64,000 nt of DNA from UBA5070 sp035352895 (GCA_035352895.1 DAOPYN010000009.1:32990-96989), one strand, 5' to 3'; counted from the first letter of the stretch, positions 26,210-34,919 are shown. Notes: generated from the letters alone by a model not told the origin. A program made the numbers and translations.

Positions 26210-26920
26210 ATGGGTTACGACATCCATCCCCGGCCCGGGGACCCCACCATCTGCCACCTCAGGGACGTGGTGAAGGATCCCCGCATCCAGGCGGGCGAAT
26301 TCACCTACTACCACGATTTCCGCGATCCTCTGCGGTTCGAGACGGAAAACGTCCTGTACCACTATCCCGTCAACGACGAACGACTCGTGTTCGGCAAGTT
26401 CTGCTCCATCGCCCATGGAGCCAGGTTCCTGTTCAACGGCGGAAACCACTCCTCGCGCGGATTCGTCAACCATCCGTTTCCCGTTTTCGCGAGCGTCTGG
26501 GATCCTTCCCTGCCCGTCGCTTCGGCCTGGGACAACAAGGGCGACATCGTGGTGGGCCACGACGTGTGGATCGGGTACGAAGCGGTGGTGATGGCCGGCG
26601 TGACCATCGGAAACGGAGCGCGCATCGGGACGCGCGCCGTGGTCACCCGCGACGTGCGTCCCTACGAAGTGGTGGGCGGTGTTCCCGCGCGTTCCATCAA
26701 GTTCCGCTTCGATCCGGAGACCATCGAACTGCTGGAAACGCTGCAGTGGTGGGATCTGGACTTCGACACCATCCGAACCCACCTGCCCGTGCTCATGGGT
26801 GGAGATCGGGGCGAACTCTCGCGACTCGTGGAGCGCACGAGGAGAGCCACGCCCGATCACGATCGTTCTACCGGGATGTGCGGTCCGGGGAAGATTCCCC
26901 CTGGTCGGGGAGATCGATGA
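26210..26920 (+). CDS. CatB-like hexapeptide-repeat acetyltransferase (236 aa)
   Basis: A left-handed beta-helix of the xenobiotic acetyltransferase type: LVFGKFCSIAHGARFLFNGG, then DIVVGHDVWIGYEAVVMAG and VTIGNGARIGTRAVVTRDV, followed by the PYEVVGGVPARSIKFRF signature. The start was set at the ATG at 26210, with GAGGAG 8 bases upstream. It resembles chloramphenicol/streptogramin acetyltransferases, but the natural substrate cannot be told. The last ~30 residues are unusual for the family. Confidence 0.9.
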   Translation: MGYDIHPRPGDPTICHLRDVVKDPRIQAGEFTYYHDFRDPLRFETENVLYHYPVNDERLVFGKFCSIAHGARFLFNGGNHSSRGFVNHPFPVFASVWDPSLPVASAWDNKGDIVVGHDVWIGYEAVVMAGVTIGNGARIGTRAVVTRDVRPYEVVGGVPARSIKFRFDPETIELLETLQWWDLDFDTIRTHLPVLMGGDRGELSRLVERTRRATPDHDRSTGMCGPGKIPPGRGDR

Positions 26921-26951
26921 AGACGACTCGTCCGGAAAGGGGAGGATGGAC

Positions 26952-27533
26952 TCAAGGGCGGTCCAGCAGGATCGAGAGGTCGGCGCAGCGCTCCGCGACG
27001 CTTGCCTCCAACTCGGAGCGGGTCCCGAAGAGGCTCCTTCCCGAGAAGAAGATCGCGAGCTCCCCGTGCAGGTAGGCGTGGACCACGTGCAGGATCTCGT
27101 GGGCCGATTGCGCGTCCACGCGGTGTTCCAGCTCCCTGGCGAAGAGGTCAACGGCTCCCCCGATGGAATGATCGGCCGCCTCGCGATTGGACCGTGGGCG
27201 AGGCGTCCGGAAGGGATGCGACCAAAGGAGTTGGAACCAGCCGGGATGGTCGAGGTAGAACGAGAGGGCCTTCCCGAAGAAACATTCCAGCCTCAGGCGG
27301 GCGTCCTTGCTTTTCTCCGGCGTGGAGATGGATTCCGTCATGCGCTCGAGGATCGCGTCCCCGCACGCCCACAGCAGTGAATCGAGGTCGGGGAAGTGGT
27401 TGTACAGGTTCGAGTGGGCACACCCAAGACTGCGCGCCACCGAACGGAAGCCGACCGTGGCAGGCCCTTCGAGGGCCATCAACCGGAGCGTCGCCTCGAT
27501 GATCCGTGGGGGATCGAGATCCTTTCCCATCAT
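26952..27533 (-). CDS. TetR-family repressor (193 aa)
   Basis: The N-terminal helix-turn-helix is typical (IIEATLRLMALEGPATVGFR, ARSLGCAHSNLYNHFPDLDS), followed by the C-terminal helical ligand domain (FQLLWSHPF). The ATG at 27533 overlaps the stop of the upstream membrane-protein gene as ATGA, so the two form one unit. Twin palindromes at 27959-27986 upstream of that unit are the likely operator. Confidence 0.93.
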   Translation of the reverse strand: MMGKDLDPPRIIEATLRLMALEGPATVGFRSVARSLGCAHSNLYNHFPDLDSLLWACGDAILERMTESISTPEKSKDARLRLECFFGKALSFYLDHPGWFQLLWSHPFRTPRPRSNREAADHSIGGAVDLFARELEHRVDAQSAHEILHVVHAYLHGELAIFFSGRSLFGTRSELEASVAERCADLSILLDRP

Positions 27534-27937
27534 GCGATCCCGAAGCTCGACCGGACCTTCCACAGGTACGGGATCGATGCCAAGGCCACGGCCAGGAAAG
27601 GCAGGAACAGCACGCTTCCGGGCGTGACACGGGTGAACATGTCGCGGAAGAGGATCACGCTCATGGAATAGATCCATAGCGCGTTGGCCATCTGGGCGCA
27701 CAGCCATCCCCATGCCGCGCGCTTGGACAAGCCCATTGCGGCCAGGAACAGAAGGGGTAGGGAATACGCCAGGTCGGCGAGCAGGAAACCCCACGTCGTT
27801 GCGCTCGCGCCGCGCTCCAGGAAGCCTGTCGTGGACCACGGCCCTGGAACGCGACCCGACAGCGCCACGGTCGACCAGAACAGCAGGGTGAAGGCGAACG
27901 CGATCGCGTTCCAGACGGAAAGGAAGCGGATGGTCAT
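27530..27937 (-). CDS. Small membrane protein in TetR operon (135 aa)
   Basis: Four hydrophobic segments are visible (AIAFAFTLLFWSTVALSG, TTWGFLLADLAYSLPLLFLA, MANALWIYSMSVILF and SVLFLPFLAVALASIPYL). No family is recognised with certainty. The start at 27937 has an AGGAGG-type site in the leader. Control by the downstream TetR is likely. Confidence 0.8.
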   Translation of the reverse strand: MTIRFLSVWNAIAFAFTLLFWSTVALSGRVPGPWSTTGFLERGASATTWGFLLADLAYSLPLLFLAAMGLSKRAAWGWLCAQMANALWIYSMSVILFRDMFTRVTPGSVLFLPFLAVALASIPYLWKVRSSFGIA

Positions 27938-27958
27938 CGAGTCCTCCTGGTGCGAAAT

Positions 27959-27986
27959 ATTACCACTGGTAATTACCGTTGGTAAT
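27959..27986. promoter_or_regulatory. Twin TetR operator palindromes
   Basis: ATTACCACTGGTAAT and ATTACCGTTGGTAAT lie head to tail, sharing two bases. Both have ATTACC/GGTAAT arms with a 3-base spacer. They sit 22 bases before the start of the TetR operon. Confidence 0.8.
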
Positions 27987-28045
27987 CTAGCGAGCCTTTC
28001 ATCGGATGTCAAGCAAAGGATGCCGTTTCCTGATTAGCGTTAATA

Positions 28046-28066
28046 ATTTATTGATAAACGATAAAT
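28046..28066. promoter_or_regulatory. Candidate operator for the DUF2975/XRE operon
   Basis: The inverted repeat ATTTAT-N9-ATAAAT lies in an unusually AT-rich patch about 60 bases before the DUF2975 start; inner TTGATAA/CGATAA half-sites are also visible. Confidence 0.4.
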
Positions 28067-28123
28067 TTGCATGTATGTTCCCTTCATTGGTCCACCGTCC
28101 GCGTCTCCAGAAAGGGACAAGCC

Positions 28124-28723
28124 ATGAGCACCAGACCCGCGACATCGAACACGCGCCAACGCCTGGCGAGAGTCTCCCGCATCCTCCAGAACGTTTCGCG
28201 CATCGGCATGTGGCTTTGGCCGGCTTTGACGATCGGTGGTTGGCTCATCCTCGAACACCTCCCGAAAGCGCAGCTGCAGACCCTTGCCGGAGGGCCGGAC
28301 CTGGGCATCGGTTCGTCGATGATTTGCGACCCCGCCATGGAGTTCACCATCACCTGGAAGGTGAAGTTCGTGGGGATGGTCGTGTCCCTTGTTCCCGCCA
28401 CCCTCCAGTTCCTCTTCATGCGGCAATGGGTGGCCCTGTTCGGGCTCTACCGCGAAGGGCGGATCTTCGCGACGGAGAACGTCCGATGCTTCGCCCGCAT
28501 GGGGCGGCTCCTGCTCGGACTCTCCATCTTCGACATCCTCCTCTCCACGCCGATCCACAGCCTCGTGCTCACTCTCGACAACCCTCCGGGCAAGCATCTG
28601 CTCAGCTTCGGTCTTTCCAGCGACCACGTCCCCACCTTCGCCGCCGGAATCGCCATGGTCGTGATCGCCTGGGTCATGGAGGAAGGTTGCAAGCTCCGAT
28701 CCGAAGCGGATCTGGTGGTCTGA
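28124..28723 (+). CDS. DUF2975 membrane protein (199 aa)
   Basis: Four membrane segments arranged as in DUF2975 (MWLWPALTIGGWLILEHL, FVGMVVSLVPATLQFLFM, LLGLSIFDILLSTPIHSLVL and AAGIAMVVIAWVMEEGCKLR). The ending VMEEGCKLRSEADLVV matches the family's usual 'EG..L..E.ELTV' tail. Its stop overlaps the XRE start (TGATG), the usual partner arrangement. Confidence 0.88.
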   Translation: MSTRPATSNTRQRLARVSRILQNVSRIGMWLWPALTIGGWLILEHLPKAQLQTLAGGPDLGIGSSMICDPAMEFTITWKVKFVGMVVSLVPATLQFLFMRQWVALFGLYREGRIFATENVRCFARMGRLLLGLSIFDILLSTPIHSLVLTLDNPPGKHLLSFGLSSDHVPTFAAGIAMVVIAWVMEEGCKLRSEADLVV

Positions 28724-28956
28724 TGGGCGTCGTCGTCAACCTCGACGTGATGATGGCCCGGCGCAAGGTGCGCCTGGGCGAACTCGCCGCGCGCGTCGGC
28801 ATCACCGAAGCGAATCTGTCCATCCTCAAGACGGGCAAGGCCAAGGCGATCCGCTTCTCGACGCTTTCGGCGCTGTGCAGGGAACTCGAGTGCCAGCCGG
28901 GCGACATCCTCGAATGGCGTTTTTCCCCGGAGGACGACGCCGACGCCGACGAGTGA
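28723..28956 (+). CDS. Small XRE-family regulator (77 aa)
   Basis: A single helix-turn-helix protein: MMARRKVRLGELAARVGIT, then EANLSILKTGKAKAIRFSTL and LCRELECQPGDILEW. This is the YozG-like type that accompanies DUF2975 genes. It is translationally coupled to the gene before it. Confidence 0.9.
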   Translation: MGVVVNLDVMMARRKVRLGELAARVGITEANLSILKTGKAKAIRFSTLSALCRELECQPGDILEWRFSPEDDADADE

Positions 28957-28981
28957 TGTTCCCTGGATCATTGACAAGATC

Positions 28982-28996
28982 ATTGACTTGGTCAAT
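28982..28996. promoter_or_regulatory. MarR-type operator
   Basis: The palindrome ATTGAC-TTG-GTCAAT is preceded by a 12-base direct repeat of GATCATTGAC. It lies 21 bases upstream of the MarR start, where it would overlap the promoter. Confidence 0.65.
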
Positions 28997-29017
28997 AAAA
29001 TGGCGTAGATTGGCTCC

Positions 29018-29503
29018 ATGGAACAGTTGTCGACTTCGAAGAAGAGCCATCCATCCCGGATCCACGACCGCCGACAGACCCATCTCCTGCGGGAGCTGAT
29101 GGAGCTCCACCAGGACTTGATGTCGCGCTTCGCCCAGAGGACAGGTTCGACGCCCGCGCGCTTCGCCCTCCTCCGCCTGCTGGCCGTCTCCGAAGAGGGC
29201 CTGGGAACCCTCGAATTGTCACGACGGCTCGGCATCGATGCCGCGGCCGTGACGAGGCAGCTCCAATCCCTGGAAGCCGACGCCCTCGTCGAGAGGATCC
29301 CCGACGCCAAGGATGCGCGCAGGAACCGCGCACGGCTTTCCGGTAAGGGGTTCTCGACCTTCACCGCGATCCACGAGCAGGCTCACGCCCTGGAGAAGGA
29401 GATGGATCGCCTCGTGGGAGCCCAAGCGATGGCCTCCGCGACCGACACGTTGGCGACCATCAGGAAATGGCTAGAACAATCCAGCACCGGAGCGAACGCA
29501 TGA
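29018..29503 (+). CDS. MarR-family transcriptional regulator (161 aa)
   Basis: A winged-helix MarR fold: RFALLRLLAVSEEGLGTLEL, RRLGIDAAAVTRQLQSLEAD, then the wing IPDAKDARRNRARLSGKG. The stop overlaps the next start as ATGA. It likely represses its own operon through the palindrome just upstream. Confidence 0.92.
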   Translation: MEQLSTSKKSHPSRIHDRRQTHLLRELMELHQDLMSRFAQRTGSTPARFALLRLLAVSEEGLGTLELSRRLGIDAAAVTRQLQSLEADALVERIPDAKDARRNRARLSGKGFSTFTAIHEQAHALEKEMDRLVGAQAMASATDTLATIRKWLEQSSTGANA

Positions 29504-30009
29504 ACCTTCGCGACTTCGCCACTCCCTTGACGATCGTCTCGACCATCCCCCTGTGCGCCACCGGCGCGGCGTTGCTTCTGGGCGTGCGCGGCGGTGTGGT
29601 GGACCCGGTCCACGAGGTGTCCAGCGTCCTGTTCCTGGCGGGAACGGCCTTCCATCTCTTCCTGCACCGCAAGGCCCTGCTCGCCCACCTGCGGCGACCT
29701 TCCTCGAAATGGGCCGCCGTGGTCTCGACCGTCCTTTCCTTGCTCGTCGTCGCATCTGCCATGGACGGCTCCCGGACTCCCAGTCCGCACATCCAGGCGC
29801 GGCGGTCGCTGGAACTCGTCCTGGACGCCGATCTCGCCGACCTGGCGCTCCTCACGGATCGCACGGAGGCTGAACTTCGCGGGGTGCTGCGCGAAGCCGG
29901 GATCGAACATGTCGAGGCGAACACCTCCCTCGAGGAACTCGCGCGCAAGAACGACCGTTCGCCGTTGGAGCTCGTGGGCCTGGTGATCCCGGAGGCGCCA
30001 CCGCGCTGA
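29500..30009 (+). CDS. DUF4405-like membrane protein (169 aa)
   Basis: Three membrane segments, with a His in the second (VLFLAGTAFHLFLHR), resemble DUF4405 membrane proteins related to cytochrome b-type folds. The C-terminal ~70 residues are soluble and helical (AELRGVLREAGIEHVEANTS). It is coupled to marR, which is probably its regulator. Confidence 0.75.
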   Translation: MNLRDFATPLTIVSTIPLCATGAALLLGVRGGVVDPVHEVSSVLFLAGTAFHLFLHRKALLAHLRRPSSKWAAVVSTVLSLLVVASAMDGSRTPSPHIQARRSLELVLDADLADLALLTDRTEAELRGVLREAGIEHVEANTSLEELARKNDRSPLELVGLVIPEAPPR

Positions 30010-30106
30010 ACAGGCCGACCGGACCGATCCCAATCGCTTCTCCGGTTCTGCGGAAGGTCTCCATGCTCCCAACCCGGGCGTGGATACGTCGTAGGGTGGA
30101 GGATGG

Positions 30107-30853
30107 TTGCCATCCCCGCGACGAACTTCTTGTTTGCGCCTCGTGCGGAACCGTGGGTGGTCCCGCCGAGCCAGGGAGGCCACGCTGTCGAACGGACGTC
30201 GAGCGAAGTCGCCGGTGGTGGCGCCCCGCGGTTCGGGTGCCGGGGCGAGGGTGGTCGGGCCCGTGGAGGTCTCCGCCGATCCGTTCGCCGATGGCGGGCA
30301 TCGGAGCGGCTTGACGCTGGAGGGGACGGATTTCTCCGATCGGATCGCCGATGCCCCGAAGATCTCGTCGTCCCGTCTTTCCAGGGTCCGTCTGGCGCGA
30401 TCCTCCCTGCGCAGGCCCGATCTTGAGGAGGTCGTCCTCCGGGGATGCGACCTGGCCAACGCATCCTGGGAGGAGGCGATCCTGGATCGGGTGGAGATGG
30501 ACGAGTGTCGACTGACCGGGATGGGACTGGTCCATGCCGCCTTGACCGACTGCCGGTTCGCTTCCTGCGAGGCGAAGATGGCCAATTTCCGTCAGGCGAC
30601 GTTCCGGCGGACCCGGTTCGCGGGATGCCTCCTGCGCGGCGCGGACTTCCAGCGCGCCGACCTTTCCGGGACGGTCTTCGAGGATTGCGACCTGGAGGGA
30701 TGCCAGCTCTCCTTCGCGAAGCTGGAGGGTGCGGTGTTCTGCGGGTGCCGCATCGAGGGCGTGCAAGTGGGCGCGGGCGATCTGCGCGGCGCGGTGGTGG
30801 ACGCTTCGCAGGCCGCCTACCTCGCCGGTCTGATGGGCCTGGTGATCCGATAG
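30107..30853 (+). CDS. Pentapeptide-repeat protein (up to 248 aa)
   Basis: From about residue 70 onward the sequence follows A(D/N)LXX periodicity: LTLEGTDFSDR, DLEEVVLRGCDLANASWEE, CRLTGMGLVHAALTDCRF, LLRGADFQRADLSGTVFEDC, DLEGCQLSFAKLEGAVFCGC. These repeats form a right-handed quadrilateral beta-helix, as in Qnr/MfpA gyrase-protecting proteins. The start is unresolved: the first ~45 residues look non-coding and later GTG or CTG codons are possible. A role in DNA mimicry is only an inference from the fold. Confidence 0.75.
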   Translation: MPSPRRTSCLRLVRNRGWSRRAREATLSNGRRAKSPVVAPRGSGAGARVVGPVEVSADPFADGGHRSGLTLEGTDFSDRIADAPKISSSRLSRVRLARSSLRRPDLEEVVLRGCDLANASWEEAILDRVEMDECRLTGMGLVHAALTDCRFASCEAKMANFRQATFRRTRFAGCLLRGADFQRADLSGTVFEDCDLEGCQLSFAKLEGAVFCGCRIEGVQVGAGDLRGAVVDASQAAYLAGLMGLVIR

Positions 30854-30993
30854 CCGCGTTCCGCGGTCGGCGATCCAGATTGCCGCCGGACGCATGGGCG
30901 CCCACCGTTTCCCATGGGAGGATCCGCCGAGACCCAGCCTCGCCAACGAGGAGTGGATTCGACGAAGTCAGGCGATGCATCTTTCCCTGCGAG

Positions 30994-31842
30994 ATGACCG
31001 GTGGCAGATCAAAGCCGAAGTCGAACCCGCCCCCAGACCAAAGCGAGGCGCGCATCCACCTCCAGCCGTCCCGCTCGACGGGCCTGGGCGTGGTGCGTGC
31101 CCGGGGGATCCAGCAGGACTTCGCAAGCCACGCGCATTCGTCCCTGGTGCTGGGTTGGATCCTGGATGGGACGCGCCACATCGAAACCCCTGGCGGACGA
31201 TGGAGCTTCTCCGCAGGGGACGCGTTCTGCATCCCTCCGTGGCTTCCCCATTGCTGCCGCAGTGGCCCAACGGGACAGGACTACGTCGTCCTCTCGCTGT
31301 CGCCGGAACTGCTGGGGAAGATCCTCCAGGAGGACCTGGAGCGGGAAGATCTCCCCTGTCCCCGCACGGTAGCTCTCCCTCCGAGCCCGGAACTGTCGCG
31401 ACTCGAAGCGATCGTGCGCGCCGCTCCTCTCGACATTCCGCTGCATCCCGAAGGCGGACTGCGCGAGGCGCTCGCACGCTTCCTCGCGGGGTGCATCGCC
31501 GACGGCCTGACGGAATCCGTCTCACCTCCGTCGGCGGTCGCCCGCGACGCCTGCCGCTACCTGCTGGAGTCGCTGGAGGATGGTGTCGCGGTGGAGGAGC
31601 TCGCCTTCTCGGCCGGACTCAGCGAGTACTACTTCAGCCGTCTGTTCCGCTCCGAAACGGGAATGCCGCCCCATGCCTGGCATCTGCAGGCGAGGGCGAA
31701 GGCGGCGGTGGAGATGCTGCTGGAAAGGATGCCCATCCAGCAGGTCGCCCTGGAGCTTGGTTTCTCCGACCAGAGCCACTTCACGCGCGTCTTCCGCCGG
31801 GCGGTGGGAGTTCCGCCCGGCCGCCTGAACGACTGGGACTAG
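30994..31842 (+). CDS. AraC-family regulator with cupin sensor domain (282 aa)
   Basis: An N-terminal cupin (HAHSSLVLGWILDGTRHIET, GDAFCIPPWLPHCCRSG) is followed by a two-HTH AraC DNA-binding domain (VEELAFSAGLSEYYFSRLFR, QQVALELGFSDQSHFTRVFR). The start at 30994 is the first ATG giving a normal family length. It converges on the cupin gene with a CTAG stop overlap. Confidence 0.9.
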   Translation: MTGGRSKPKSNPPPDQSEARIHLQPSRSTGLGVVRARGIQQDFASHAHSSLVLGWILDGTRHIETPGGRWSFSAGDAFCIPPWLPHCCRSGPTGQDYVVLSLSPELLGKILQEDLEREDLPCPRTVALPPSPELSRLEAIVRAAPLDIPLHPEGGLREALARFLAGCIADGLTESVSPPSAVARDACRYLLESLEDGVAVEELAFSAGLSEYYFSRLFRSETGMPPHAWHLQARAKAAVEMLLERMPIQQVALELGFSDQSHFTRVFRRAVGVPPGRLNDWD

Positions 31843-32216
31843 CCCAAGGCCGGAGCGAACTTCGCGAGCAGCACGAGCCCATCCTTCCCCGCCCGCACCT
31901 CGTGAGGCGATCCCTGGGGAATCAGCGAGACGACTCCCGGCCGGTACTCGCGCAACTCGCCCGGCATCGCCGCGACACCCGATCCTTCCAGGATCTCGTG
32001 GATCTCGAACGAGCCTTCATGGACATGTTCCCCGATCGCCTTGCCCGGCTCGATCCGGACCAGGTGCGCGCTCATGCGTCCTCCCGTACGCGTTCCCTCC
32101 AGGAGGTTGCGCATCGCCACGCCCTCGAACTTCGGGCTGGGAATCCATGGAAGGCCCTCTCCACGGCGGGTCCCGTCGCGATCCAACACGATCTCGTTTC
32201 CAATGCGGTTCATCAT
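31839..32216 (-). CDS. Small cupin-domain protein (125 aa)
   Basis: A single cupin barrel with the metal-binding motifs HVHEGSFEIHEILEGSG and PQGSPHEVRAG. The start ATG at 32216 overlaps the MFS stop as ATGA and follows an AAGGAG site, so it is translated with the transporter. Confidence 0.88.
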   Translation of the reverse strand: MMNRIGNEIVLDRDGTRRGEGLPWIPSPKFEGVAMRNLLEGTRTGGRMSAHLVRIEPGKAIGEHVHEGSFEIHEILEGSGVAAMPGELREYRPGVVSLIPQGSPHEVRAGKDGLVLLAKFAPALG

Positions 32217-33583
32217 CGTCTCCTTCCTTGCGGTGGTCGACCGTGAAGGCAACTTCGCTCCGCGGAGGCCCTTTTCTCTAGAACGATCCTGCTCCCGACC
32301 GTTCCGTCCAAGGTTCCATGGTCAGCAAGCTCCGGGGAAGGACCGTGGGGGGACTCGACGATGCGGACACCGAACTCGCGGCGACCAAGTGGTATCCGAT
32401 CCTGCGGGATCGCGGAGGTCAGGGATGGTTCGACTCTGGCTTTCACCTCGCGGAAATCGTCGCGCAGCAGCACCAGACCCGATATTCCCAGGAACGCCCC
32501 GGCGATCCAGCCGAGTCTGTCCGCCCCTCCCCATTGGAGGACCAGTCCTCCCGCGATTCCCGCCAGAGCCTGGCCCAGGTAGACCGCGGAGCTGTTCCAA
32601 GCCAGGGCGGCTGCCGAGGCCTCCGGGACGAGCCCCACCAAGCGGCTTTGCTGGGCAGGATTGAACGCTCCCCCGGCCAATCCCCACGCCGTCAGGAGAA
32701 CGGCGATGGAGGCGAAGGAGCCGGACAGGAAGGAGAAGCCGACCAGGTCCAGGGCAAGCACTCCGACCGTCACGGCAAGAACGGTCCTGGAGCCGCAACG
32801 ATCGGAGAGAAGGCAGCCCAGCCACGCGCCCAGTGTCGATGCGGCACCGAAGTAGAGCAGAAGCCCGGACAGGCCCGCAGGTCCGATGTTCGCGCTACGA
32901 TGGACCAATACCGCAAGGTACGTGTAGACGACGTAGACGGAGAGCAAGGTCGCCGAGGTCAGTGCCAGGGCGCGGCCCAGGCCGGAGCGCCGCAATACCG
33001 CGAATCGTGCGCCCAGACCCACACCCTTGATCGCAGGAGGCTCGGGAACCAGGAAGACCACGCCGACGGCCACCAGAGCGGAAAGAGCCGAGACGAGAAC
33101 GAAGATCCATCGCCATCCGAACAGGGTCGCGACCTGGATTCCCGCAGGTACTCCGAGGATGGTGGCCAGGTTGAGTCCCAGCATGACCATGGCCAGGGCG
33201 CGGCCTCGGCGTCCTTCTGGTGCCAGACGCGCGGCCAGGGCGAGAGCGGAGGGAAGGAACAGGCTGCTGGAGAGCGCCGCCACGACACGGGTCGCGAGCA
33301 TCGCCCAGAACGACCCGGCGACGGAGGCCAGCAGGTTGGCGACGGCGAATCCCACCAGAGACGAAGTCAGAATCCGTCGCCGCGGGAGGTTCTCCGTCCA
33401 GGCGGCCAGCAACGGGGCGCCTGCCGCGTAGGCCAGCGCGAACACCGTCACCAGTTGTCCCGCGACGGGAACGCTCACATCCAGGTCGCGTGCGATGGAA
33501 GGCAGGATGCCGGCGATCACGAACAGTTCGGTTCCGACGGCGAACGTACCGACGGTCAGGATCGGAAGAGGGGATGATCGCAC
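32213..33583 (-). CDS. MFS drug/sugar efflux transporter, DHA1 type (456 aa)
   Basis: Twelve membrane segments with the family motif A region GAPLLAAWTENLPRRRIL and motif C-like GVPAGIQVATLFGWRW. This resembles the arabinose/chloramphenicol efflux group. About 65 hydrophilic residues extend beyond the last membrane segment, which is longer than usual; the ATGA overlap with the cupin gene supports that stop. The GTG start has AAGGAG 8 bases upstream. It is divergent from arsR, the likely regulator. Confidence 0.9.
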   Translation of the reverse strand: MRSSPLPILTVGTFAVGTELFVIAGILPSIARDLDVSVPVAGQLVTVFALAYAAGAPLLAAWTENLPRRRILTSSLVGFAVANLLASVAGSFWAMLATRVVAALSSSLFLPSALALAARLAPEGRRGRALAMVMLGLNLATILGVPAGIQVATLFGWRWIFVLVSALSALVAVGVVFLVPEPPAIKGVGLGARFAVLRRSGLGRALALTSATLLSVYVVYTYLAVLVHRSANIGPAGLSGLLLYFGAASTLGAWLGCLLSDRCGSRTVLAVTVGVLALDLVGFSFLSGSFASIAVLLTAWGLAGGAFNPAQQSRLVGLVPEASAAALAWNSSAVYLGQALAGIAGGLVLQWGGADRLGWIAGAFLGISGLVLLRDDFREVKARVEPSLTSAIPQDRIPLGRREFGVRIVESPHGPSPELADHGTLDGTVGSRIVLEKRASAERSCLHGRPPQGRRR

Positions 33584-33597
33584 GAGAGGACTCCTTC

Positions 33598-33637
33598 ATT
33601 GTTCTATTGTACTAAAATGATGGAACATACGAACAAT
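33598..33637. promoter_or_regulatory. Divergent promoter region with inverted repeat
   Basis: ATTGTTC and GAACAAT form 7-base arms 26 bases apart between the MFS start and arsR, in a locally AT-rich patch. This is a candidate ArsR operator controlling both directions. Confidence 0.45.
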
Positions 33638-33664
33638 ATGTGCCACATTGGTATCTTGTTTTTC

Positions 33665-33973
33665 ATGGCGGCTCCTCTGTTCCATCCAAATCGCAAGGAA
33701 ATCGACCTCGCAAGCGTGCTCGTGGCGTTGGGCGATCCTGTCCGCCTGAAGATCGTGGCACGGCTTGCCGAGAATGGGGAATCGCCTTGTGGTGCGTTGG
33801 GAATCGAGATGCCCAAGTCCACCGTCTCGCACCACTTCAAGATCCTTCGCGAAGCGGGCATCGTGCGTGTGCGCCTGGAAGGGACATCCCGTCACTTGTC
33901 CCTGCGGCACGACGATCTCTCCGCGCGTTTCCCTGGACTCCTGGAGGCCGTTCTACGCGCGGGCTCCGCCTGA
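33665..33973 (+). CDS. ArsR-family regulator (102 aa)
   Basis: A winged helix: LVALGDPVRLKIVARLAENG, then KSTVSHHFKILREAGIVRVR and LEGTSRHLSLR. No obvious metal-binding cysteine pair is present, so it may sense something other than metal. The start at 33665 gives the standard length; an upstream ATG in the operator region would add 15 or more residues. Confidence 0.88.
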   Translation: MAAPLFHPNRKEIDLASVLVALGDPVRLKIVARLAENGESPCGALGIEMPKSTVSHHFKILREAGIVRVRLEGTSRHLSLRHDDLSARFPGLLEAVLRAGSA

Positions 33974-33989
33974 ACACCGAAGGACAGCG

Positions 33990-34571
33990 ATGATGGACAA
34001 GAGTTCCGGCTCGACGCAAAAGACCCAATCCTTGCGCATCGAATCAAAACGCCTCATCCTGCTCCCTTTCACATCGAGCCTGCTTCATGCCGCCGAGTCG
34101 GGCGACGCGGCCGAGTATGCAGCGCTCGGCATCACGCCATCCTCCGAATGGCCGGAATCGGACCTCCTCGATGCGCTTCCCGTCTTCCGTTCCCTGGCCG
34201 AGGACGGCGCCGCCGATGGATTCAGCCCTTGGATCGCACTGGACAAGGATGCGCGCATCGTCGGTAGCGCTGGATTCCTGGGAAGGCCCGAAAACGGTGC
34301 TGTCGAGATCGGATTCGGCATCGTTCCATCCGAACGCGGCAGGGGGCACTGCACCGAAGCCGTCGAAGCCATCATCCGATGGGTGGAGAAAAACGGCTCC
34401 GTCGCGATTCTGAAGGCGCGTTGCGAGCCGGAGAATCTCGCTTCGATCTCCGTGCTCGAAAAAAGCGGCTTCACCAGAGACGGAGAAGCCGAAGGGTTGC
34501 TGGAATGGAGTCGTCCAACCAGACCATCGGATTGCACCCCGGGTGAACAGTCGCAGGAAGCGCCTCGATAG
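33990..34571 (+). CDS. GNAT-family N-acetyltransferase (193 aa)
   Basis: A RimJ/RimL-type fold: LRIESKRLILLPFT at the start, VEIGFGIVPSERGRGHCTEA as the acetyl-CoA loop, and ARCEPENLASISVLEKSGFT near the end. It starts 16 bases after arsR, so the two are probably co-transcribed. The substrate is unknown. Confidence 0.9.
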   Translation: MMDKSSGSTQKTQSLRIESKRLILLPFTSSLLHAAESGDAAEYAALGITPSSEWPESDLLDALPVFRSLAEDGAADGFSPWIALDKDARIVGSAGFLGRPENGAVEIGFGIVPSERGRGHCTEAVEAIIRWVEKNGSVAILKARCEPENLASISVLEKSGFTRDGEAEGLLEWSRPTRPSDCTPGEQSQEAPR

Positions 34572-34592
34572 CCCCGATGAGTCGCTTTTCGC

Positions 34593-34634
34593 TTGCGCTT
34601 GCATAGGTGCGGGTGTATACTGCACATGTGTGCA
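34593..34634 (+). promoter_or_regulatory. Predicted promoter with palindromic operator
   Basis: TTGCGC and TATACT are separated by 17 bases. TGCACA-TG-TGTGCA immediately overlaps the end of the -10 box, as a repressor site would. It would drive the AraC-GyrI gene with a ~290-base leader. Confidence 0.4.
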
Positions 34635-34919
34635 TCAATGATTTTCCATCCTACCTGTCGCAGCGCACAAAGACGTCTCCTCATTCTGCCTCATTGAGTG
34701 CGCCCCCCTTTAATCCGTGCTCGTGGTTGCGGAAAGCGACAACCGCTGACGCGTTCTCCGGACCGTCTTCCACGACTCCGTGAACATCCCGGTGCGCGCC
34801 AATCCCAGGCAGCTCGCGCGGCTCCTTTCCCGCAAGTACTGGAGCTACTTTCCCGAGCGTACGCGCATCACGCAACGCCGCACGGAGGCTCTTCCCTGAG
34901 ACCCGACATCGCTCCCGAA
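34635..34919. other. Leader / gene remnant upstream of the AraC-GyrI gene
   Basis: Part of the 348-base gap between the GNAT and AraC-GyrI genes. A 39-codon frame at 34780-34899 begins with GTG (VNIPVRANPRQLARLL...) and has protein-like composition but no recognised family. It may be the tail of a decayed gene or a leader peptide. Confidence 0.3.
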
